Positions 56,890-64,000 of a stretch of 64,000 bases of DNA are shown piece by piece (the first letter of the stretch is position 1; each line of letters begins with the position of its first letter). The position numbers and the translations under genes were made by a program. The stretch comes from Nageia nagi. Its lineage: Eukaryota; Pinophyta. The notes beneath the pieces were generated by a model that saw only the letters and a list, made by a program, of their open reading frames with translations, was not told where the DNA came from and searched no databases. Location of the stretch: contig JBITNC010000001.1 in NCBI GenBank assembly GCA_050084985.1, positions 43,834,001 through 43,898,000 on the forward strand, in the 5' to 3' direction.

Positions 56890-57650
56890 CCATAGTCACT
56901 AGTAATAAAATTTGTAAAATACTCTTTATGTGAAGTAACATGAAAGGAAGCACCCAATAGTCAATATTATCAAGAGACACTATCAAAGCATATTATAGTA
57001 TTTCATCAATTATATTTGCTTCTTGATTACTAGTACTTTCATTATTATTACTTTTCTTTTACTTTCCCTTTCTATTCCGACATTCATTTTTAATGTGACT
57101 ATTTTTACCACAATGCCAACATTCCAATTTAGTTTTACCTTTAGATTGTGATCTCCCTTTGGATTTTCCTCTTGACTTGCTTCTTCCTCTTTCCCTTGGT
57201 TTTCCCCTACTCTTGACTATGAGAGCAATGTTGAAACTTCACATGTAGACTTTCTCCTCATGTATTCATTATAATAGTTCCAAAAAACTTCATCAAAGAC
57301 CAACTTTGAATTAGAATAAGAGTTACTAACAACCATAACAAAGTTATTCCAACTATCAAGAATAGAATGCAGTATTAACAATTCTCTTTATCTCATTATC
57401 AAGATTAGTTTCAACTAAAGTTATTTGGTTTTTTACCATGTTTAACTCATTAACATGATTTTAGATTGAACTACTTGCATTCATATTCATGTTAAATAGT
57501 TTTTTCATGAAGTATACCTTGTTTGAGGTAGATGGATTTTCATACATTTTAGAAATTTTTTCCAATACACCCTTAGTAGTTATCTCATTTGAAATATTGA
57601 AGGCTACAGTAGAGCTTAAACAAAGTCTAACAACACCCAAGGTCATTTTC
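56890..57650 (-). pseudogene. copia gag and protease relic
   Basis: A zinc knuckle 'CWHCGKNSHIKNEC' with all CCHC residues kept is read on the minus strand at about 57080-57121, within a Lys/Arg/Ser-rich tail. The N-terminal side includes frame 57461-57646 ('KISKMYENPSTSNKVYFMKKLFNMNMN'), part of the gag UBN2 core. The protease start is frameshifted: 'GASFHVTSHKEYFTNFITSD' follows a broken D-x-G near 56955. Confidence 0.82.
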
Positions 57651-57654
57651 TAAA

Positions 57655-58170
57655 ATATATATTATGTGGACAAATCCTATTTGCTCAGGTTGAGTTATTA
57701 TAGGCAAAAGGGATCTTAGCAATTATCTTGTAGCTAACATTCAATAAGGTAATAGCCCTCCAATTGGTAATACTTTTAGGGTCCCCTACCTTAGGTATAA
57801 ATTTGAAATTACCTATGTTGATGATAGAACCAAGAGAGCCACAAGCCATAGCCTCTTGTTAAACTTTGATAAGTTCAGGTTCGACCATGTCCTAAAACTC
57901 CTTATAAAATTCATTTGGATATTTGTTTGAGTTGAGAGGTTTATCATTAGCCATATGAGAAAATTATTGGGAGAGATCCTTTAGGGACAAAGGTCTATCA
58001 CAAAACTTAGATTGCTTAGTGGTGAGTCTACTAGAGAAAATAGAACAACATTCCCTTAATGCTCTTTGATGAGTAACATTAAGAGGTTGAGAAGCAAAAC
58101 TTTTTTTATAATGACTCACAAAAGATTTGAAATTTTTTGGAAAAGAGGTAAATATTCCCTCCTCCATTTA
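57655..58170 (-). pseudogene. LINE reverse-transcriptase fragment
   Basis: The minus strand reads 'PNEFYKEF', 'VEPELIKV', 'ACGSLGSIINIGNFKFIPKVGDPKSITNWRAITLLNVSYKIIAKI' over about 57690-57930. These are the same L1 RT blocks as at 36383-36727. The frame 57964-58167 lies just upstream in the LINE sense. It is a short fragment, cut off on the left by the copia element. Confidence 0.82.
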
Positions 58171-58226
58171 AATAGCTTGGAATTGGAAATGTTGTGTAGG
58201 AGGCCAAAATATTTTAAAATATTATT

Positions 58227-58723
58227 TGAAAACTCTAAATGATGGAATTAAGACTAAAATACCCAAGATTATATGAAAGCTCTCTCAAAAATCAATACTT
58301 AAATCATAAACAATATCATAAATTGACAACAATATAAAATGGTTCCTCCAATAATAGGAGTACATCTACTAACTAAGATATTTCTCATTCACAAAGATAA
58401 CTCTCTTATAAGACCTATTTCTTCTTCTCCTGATACTAATCTTAGAGCATAACTTTGCTTCAATATTTTGATGTGTGATCTCAAGGAGAGAGCCTTCTAT
58501 TTATAGATCAAAATCATCCCTTAGATCACCTATTTAACCATTGTACAAAGACATGACATGCTTCACCCTTTTACCCAATAGACATGCTCATGAGAAGGAA
58601 TGTAGAACAAGTTACATTATCATATTTAATTAAATACTTAAGGTATCTAGGGATACCTTTAAGTATTTGTGAATTTACAAGAACCTTACAAAAATTTACA
58701 ATAATGCATTATACATTCCAGCA
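58227..58723 (-). repeat. LTR-like repeat, copy 3 of 3
   Basis: Runs from TGAAAACTCT to ATTCCAGCA on the plus strand, so on the minus strand it reads TGCTGGAATG...TTTTCA. Homologous to 34457-34898 and 541-1076, including the TATAAATAG box (minus strand) near 58496-58506. No matching target duplication was seen. Confidence 0.8.
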
Positions 58724-60039
58724 TTCAAAAGACTAAAATTAATTTTAAATCTTTTAATGACATATATTTTTTTAAAGGTGGAGATTTTTTAGAAAGAGAA
58801 TTTATTGTTTAAGTAAAAAGGGGGAGAATTTTTCCTAAATGTATTTCTACTTAAAAATTAGGATTAATTTTCTTATGAAATCATGTTTAATTTTTTTGTG
58901 GGGAAGAGGAAATTAAAAACTTTAGGTATCTTTTCTTCCTTATGTGTTAAAAATGTTTTTTTTTTCTTTTTTGAAGATAAAATTGATTTTTTTTCTTTAC
59001 CAAAGTTCTTTTTAAGGCAAGAAACATTTTTTTGCTAAAGTTTTTTTTTTAAGAAAAAGGGGAACTATAGTTATTGTTACCTAAAAATAGTGAACTTATG
59101 CAAAACTATGAGTGAACTTATGTGAAATTATTGGAATTTATATTTTGTAAAGAGGTCTTTTTTTGGGTTTGTGAAAAAGGACACTCTAAAATAGGTTTCA
59201 AAATTGGATGATATAATTTTTTGAGAAATTTACTTTATGTTGCTTTAAGTTTTTTCAAACTCATATATTGAAAGTGCACCCCCTAAAATGAACACATCCG
59301 CATGTATATTTCTCAATATAACTTATTTAGGGAGCCACGAAGGGAGGATAAGGCAAACTAGACCCTTCAATATGATGATCCAAATGGTGTAAAGTACGTA
59401 TTTGTTAATTTCCCCTAAGTCCTTTGTTGGTATAGACATAACTCCATATAGGTGGACAAACTTGTGCCTAGTCATACCACATGTCTACATGTAAATTCAA
59501 GGATTATCCTGATAAACTAAGAGGATAACTTGAAACCTAATCAAGATAATAATTTGGTCATTACAATATAAATCACACCCTTAGAAAATAGTTAGTACTC
59601 CTCCTTGTGAGAGTATATTATTGACCAAGGACAATTGGTTGAGGATTGGTAGGACTTGGAAAGGCATCCAAATGAAGGCTTGATTTTAAAAAGAAAAACA
59701 AGCCTTAACTTTACAACTATGTTACTTGGTTATGAAAAATATTGTATGTATGGAATATATCATGTGATTCTATTGTAAACCTCTTGCACATGTGAAATGT
59801 GTTAAACAAATTAAGCATGCTTTTTTAAATTATTCTTGGTCAAAATGTATCATTTATGATTGATTAATTCAACATGTATAGTGATTAATGTAAATAAACT
59901 TAACATGTATAGTTGATTAATTTGACTCACAAATTTACCATGCTTATGTTAGTTAACACTTTCACCTTCTTGTGAAGCAAAAGGGAGATACCTTCTTACC
60001 CAATCACACTCTTGATGATTCTTACTATGGTATTTAGGT
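58724..60039. other. Non-coding, T-rich stretch
   Basis: No gene. T- and A-rich to about 59270, then short interrupted frames. A purine-rich run (aaaaagggggaga, about 58817-58829) resembles an LTR-element purine tract, without a recognisable LTR after it. The part next to 60040 may be leader of the copia gag relic. Confidence 0.45.
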
Positions 60040-61270
60040 ATGCTAGATAATTAATGAGAGCCTAGTTTCTCCTACAAAAGAGAAGGCACTTGAAGCTTAT
60101 AACTCAAAGAATGAGTTATCAATCTCTATGGCTTTATATGTAATATCATACAAAGTGTTTTTTATGATCTCTTCATCAATATCTACAAAGGAAACTTGGG
60201 ATAGGCTTTAGAAAATCTACCTAGGGTTCAAATTTTCAATAAGGTTCACCACTATTCAAAAGTCACTTCAATATCTTCAAAGGGAAGATAAAAATATTTC
60301 CATATATTTGAATAAGATCATTGACCTTAGGATCCAACTTGCTAGTTGCAGTTGCAACTGGATCAATGACGAGTTCATGATTTTCATCATTATTCAAAGG
60401 CTTTCTTTAAATTTCAATAACTTTGTGATAGTTATTGAGACTACACTTGATGATAAAAAAGAATTCTTATTTCTCAAGAACTTTTCAAAACTTCTTCTAA
60501 AGCGTGAGAAAAATCTTTACAAAAAGTGTTGATTTCTTTGCCAAAGTACAATAGCATTGCTCAAGGACAACCAAAACTCCTTTAAAGAAGAAGTTTGAGC
60601 ATCAAAAGAAGTCGTTTCTTGTTACCTCCAAGAAGTTTGAAAAGAAAAATAATAATAGCTACAAACAAAGAGATGGAAAGGGAAAGATAAGTAAACCAAA
60701 GACCAAGAAAAAATTTGATGGTAACTGTAACTTTTGTGGTGGCTATGGCCATCAAGAATTTGATTGCTACAAGAAGAAAATAATAAGAGAAATGGAATTG
60801 TAAAGAACTTTAAAGGGAATAAAAATATTAGAGCTAGTTTTGTTTGTAGCCTTTCCTCCATATCTCGTAGTTTCTCTACTAATTGGATTATTGACATTGG
60901 ATGTACAAATCATATGTGTTTTGAAAAGAATAAGTTTAAAAATTTTAATAAGCATAAAAATGATGCAATTGTGATAGGTGATAATTTAATCCTTGAAATC
61001 TAAAGGTTGGAAGTATATTTATTCACAAAAATGTTCTTGAAAATATGCTCTATGTGCCTAAGCTTAGTATGAATCTTCTTTTTATAATTCAAGTTACAAG
61101 GAAAGGATATTGATTTGAGTTCAACTCATACTCTTGATGCATTAAGAAGAGACTTTCCACTTTGGTGAAATGATAAGTGAAACATGGTCTTTACATTATG
61201 GATCAAGTTCTAAAAAAGATGTACAACCTTGCTATGAATGTTTTCTCAAGGAGAAATGTTATCAATATAA
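60040..61270 (+). pseudogene. Ty1/copia gag and protease relic
   Basis: Gag is seen from about 60070 ('KEKALEAYNSKNELSISMALYVISYKVF', 'TKETWDRL' stop 'KIYLG') through frame 60308-60532 ('LNKIIDLRIQLASCSCNWINDEFMIFIIIQRLSLNFNNFV'). An intact CCHC knuckle 'CNFCGGYGHQEFDC' follows at about 60728-60769. The protease has 'NWIIDIGCTNHMCFEKNKF' (60882-60938; family D-S-G, here D-I-G) and 'MLYVPKLSMNLL' (about 61042-61077). It stops there; integrase and RT are absent. Confidence 0.85.
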
Positions 61271-62340
61271 TGTAACCTCAAGGGTTTGGTCTAATCGTAT
61301 TCTCCATTGATCATAACAATAGGGTACTTGAAAGAGCAGAAGGTGGTGGAAATGCACTCATGTTGGTCTTCTACTCAATCTTTGGGTTTTAGGTTGGTTT
61401 CTACCTATTATGAAGGTTAAAAGTAATAGGAAAGAGATGAAAAGGTTAAGAGTAATAAGAAAGAGATGAACACATTAAACTAAAAATAAACTAAAACTAT
61501 ATAGCCTGAACATTCCAACATAGAAAGCAATCCATAACCAAGATTAAGAATAGTGAACTATCTTACCCTTGGGATCTCACAATCATAATATACAACCATA
61601 ACTTATGATAGCTCTTCTTACATAACTTCCATAAAGTGTAACAGACAACCACATGTTGCAAAGGGAAAAGCATTATTATTTTACATTATCATATACAAAA
61701 GTATCTTACAAACTTGAGAAAATTTGCTAGAAATTTTTACCCTTGGACTTACAATAGTCCATTATTTACATATTTACATCCATATTTGGCTAATTATTTA
61801 TCATTAATACACTTAACTACTCTACTGATTGAAAGCAATAAAAGAAACTATTCATAAATGTACAATTCCAATCACAACTATGTCAAATTACGTAATGAAC
61901 AAGTACAATTAGTGCTAAGGTTTGGGAACTTGATATCTCTAAGCAATTATACTATCAAGGTGCAATCCTTCTAATTTTTTGTTGACTATATTCTCTTAGG
62001 TTTATAATTGATTGAAGATGCACTATCTATAGGCTTGATTGGTACAATCTGGCACTATATTCTATTAGCAGCTATATACTTCTTTGTAACCATTAATGAT
62101 AAGCACTATAGTTCTTGGTTGCATAGAGTGATGAGGGTAATGAATGGTATATCATTGAATTCTTGGGATAAACTACTACTATGATGTGAAAATGAGTTAT
62201 GATTGACACACTGACTGAGCCTCAAGGCTTAAACACTCATGACCAAGTGGAATTGGGTGTTCCTTCCTACCATTATTCCTCCTATTTGGTAGGTTTTGTC
62301 TCTTTTTGATGAGCTATAATGATGGTTAGAACTCACTTAA
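61271..62340. other. No gene recognised
   Basis: Interrupted frames in all directions and no element ends identified. Confidence 0.5.
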
Positions 62341-62760
62341 CACTCATTAATTTTAGGCAAAAGGTGTGACATCATCATTCAAAATTGATGGGCTCTACTT
62401 AATTTTCTTCATGAAATATCTCTTATTGAATGTGGTACTACTTGCCACTTGTTATACCTCCTACTGAATGTGGTATTACCCATCACTTACTATCTTAGGA
62501 CCCACTAATTTTGAGAAAAGGTTATGACATCATCACTCAAAATCGATGAGCTTTATTTAATTTTTCTTTTGAAATATCCCCCACTTTATGACATACTTTC
62601 CATTTAATGTCATACCTCCCATTGAATGTGAGCAAAAAGTATGATGTCATTATTCAAAATTGATGGGATTTATCTAGTTATCTTCATGAAATACTTCCCA
62701 TAGATTTTTGATGTATGGTGAAGACTTTGTTCTAGAAATCGATGGGCTCTAAAACATCTC
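62341..62760. repeat. Degenerate direct repeats
   Basis: The block 'atgacatcatcattcaaaattgatgggct.ta.tta.tt..ttcatgaaata' occurs three times with variation (starting about 62367, 62525 and 62641), and 'ccattgaatgtg'-like blocks lie between. Spacing is unequal (about 158 and 116 bp). Confidence 0.7.
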
Positions 62761-63319
62761 CCACTAGTGACTTGGACTGAATCAAGCTCTTATTTACAAT
62801 AATTCTTAGAACTTCTATACTTCTATAACTCCCAAAATTTGACTTAGACACTTACTTCCCTAATAGATTACAATACTACCCAAACATATTACATTAGTTC
62901 CTAAACATGATTTAGAAAAAAATTATATAACCTATGATTCTTTTTTATATATAGTTACTGAAAAATAGTTAAATTGACTAAGACTAGTTCCTATGACTTA
63001 CTACAACATCCACTAGATAGTGGTTAGACTTTTGAAGTAAAAATGGTAAAGACTGTCATACATATAAATAGTGCCCAAAATTCATTAGACTTGACCAAAT
63101 TTTGATAAAAAGACTAAGTACATAGAAAAGAATAATATGAAAGGGGAAAAGAAAGTGGGAATTAGGAAACACTTATTGAAATGAATAAAAGAATAAGGAA
63201 TACCATAATATTACCATGTTCCCAGAGTGTAATTCTAAAATAATAGAATCTTCTAGAGGCTCTTGAAGTCTTTTCCTAAAAGAGAATGGAACCCTCTACT
63301 TACTACTCGCACCTATCTA
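62761..63319. other. No gene recognised
   Basis: AT-rich, short frames only. Confidence 0.45.
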
Positions 63320-64000
63320 TCAAGATGAAGCTTTTGTAGGAGTCTTAGGTGATAGAATTAGCTCTATGGGGAGGAACGATTGAATCTTCTTATTCAAATC
63401 TTTCAAGTCCTGATAATCAACCTATGATAAAATAGGGGAAGTTTGTATTTTCATCATATCCACTCTAAACCCTATTAGTACATTCTGTAGCCTCCCAACA
63501 TGTAAGAATCTTACAATTACCTCCTAAGGGAGGTCATTTATTTTTTGTAGGTATAAGATTTATTTCTTAGGAAAAGATTATTCTAAAAATTGAATGGTAT
63601 TGGCCACCCATCTGGTAGCACTATCCTATACATCTTGCTCCTCCCATAATTTAGGAGCTTTCAATTCTATAAAAGAATGAAATAATTTATTTATAAAACC
63701 AATCTATGTATTGAGCTATTGTTTATTAATTTTCATATTGAATACCAAATTTTGGAGTTTATAGATATCCCAAGTTCTCCTTAAAAATCTTTGCCTAGGC
63801 CTAGGAGTAATAGTAGATATATCCCTCTTTATAAGGGCTCTTAACCAACTTTGCATTCTTTTAAGTACTAACCTTGGTATATCTAGAGCTAATTTATGAA
63901 GAGTAGTTTGAGTAATGAATTGTTTGATAGCTTGTTTCATCTGATTTTTCAATAAATGTAATTGCAAAAAACTTACCAACTTCTCTCTAATCTATTCCAC
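63320..64000 (-). pseudogene. Unidentified long reading frame, runs off the window
   Basis: On the minus strand one frame can be followed from the window edge to a stop pair near 63320, with only a few internal TAG/TAA stops. The open part at 63716-63979 (87 codons) is Arg/Lys/Leu-rich ('TLHKLALDIPRLVLKRMQSW', 'RPRQRFLRRTWDIYKL'). Beyond it come 'IELKAPKLWEEQD', 'ATRWVANTIQFLE' and 'VIVRFLHVGRLQNVLIGFRVDMM'. The helical, basic character would suit a gag-like protein, but no motif proves it. Confidence 0.4.

Larger units (their letters stand above)
53430..57650 (-). mobile_element. Minus-strand Ty1/copia element, 5'-truncated
   Basis: Minus-strand order from the right: gag (57000-57650), zinc knuckle, protease relic, integrase (56027-56750), RT (54786-55455) and RNase H (54045-54710). 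LTR-like DNA is at 53430-53726, with a 'gtagctcatattgagtgaacc' block like other copia LTRs. A CT-repeat expansion (53785-54039) separates RNase H and LTR. At the right end gag stops abruptly against a LINE fragment, so the 5' LTR and leader are missing. All domains are broken. Confidence 0.85.

Overview
The window reads as nuclear DNA of a land plant. It is AT-rich and consists mostly of old, nested transposable elements broken by stops and frameshifts. It contains one recognisable host gene, with canonical GT-AG introns, and an endogenous plant pararetrovirus. A gymnosperm or another large-genome seed plant would fit (a possible 16-kb first intron, heavy decay of methylated-looking sites, Tat-type gypsy and petuvirus-like elements), but the sequence alone does not prove the lineage. 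No bacterial-type operons, CRISPR arrays, rRNA or intact tRNA genes were seen.

Layout. 1-540: microsatellite-rich AT sequence. 541-5650: minus-strand Ty3/gypsy element of Tat type (order RT, RNase H, archaeal-type RNase H, integrase) beside an LTR-like repeat. 5941-6320: two tandem-repeat blocks. 7605-13144: a complete but dead Ty1/copia element with a 5-bp target duplication, carrying a tRNA-derived SINE signal and an unexplained open frame where gag should be. 13415-14533: hairpin cluster and degenerate repeats. 15532-21160: plus-strand L1-type LINE (ORF1; endonuclease, RT and RNase H). 21414-22671: a 350-bp tandem array between inverted repeats. 23202-25345: an unidentified decayed gene, probably of element origin. 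26700-29250: a CpG-richer, low-copy-looking island with a candidate first exon (27691-27828) and a PPR gene fragment. 29417-31020: SINE-like head and a 5'-truncated non-LTR element. 34457-39650: minus-strand L1 LINE interrupted by a solo LTR. 39660-42027: a non-autonomous LTR element with perfect 5-bp target duplication. 42260-43060: copia gag relic. 44138-46905: a HAK/KUP/KT potassium-transporter locus. 46940-53400: endogenous caulimovirus-like provirus. 53430-57650: minus-strand copia element. 57660-58723: LINE RT fragment and another LTR copy. 60040-61270: plus-strand copia gag-protease relic. 63320-64000: unidentified minus-strand reading frame.

The most interesting locus is the transporter. 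Exons 2-7 are open, have canonical splice sites and align with the HAK/KUP family. Exon 7 is interrupted by a 537-bp insertion flanked by a perfect 10-bp duplication. The insertion keeps the frame and supplies a foreign charged, coiled-coil-like tail, a stop and a 3'-UTR-like stretch. The displaced transporter sequence continues after it for about 500 bp, then meets a stop and fades where the pararetrovirus begins. A 46-codon ORF ending in a consensus donor, 16.3 kb upstream and phase-compatible with exon 2, could be the first exon; most of the elements between 28 and 43 kb would then sit in one intron.

Across the elements, many premature stops are TAG/TAA where the protein family has Gln, and zinc-knuckle cysteines have become Tyr or Phe. 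Part of this (Gln to stop, Cys to Tyr) is what decay of methylated cytosines would leave. All coordinates and alignments were made by eye. Family assignments rest on recognised motifs, not on searches.
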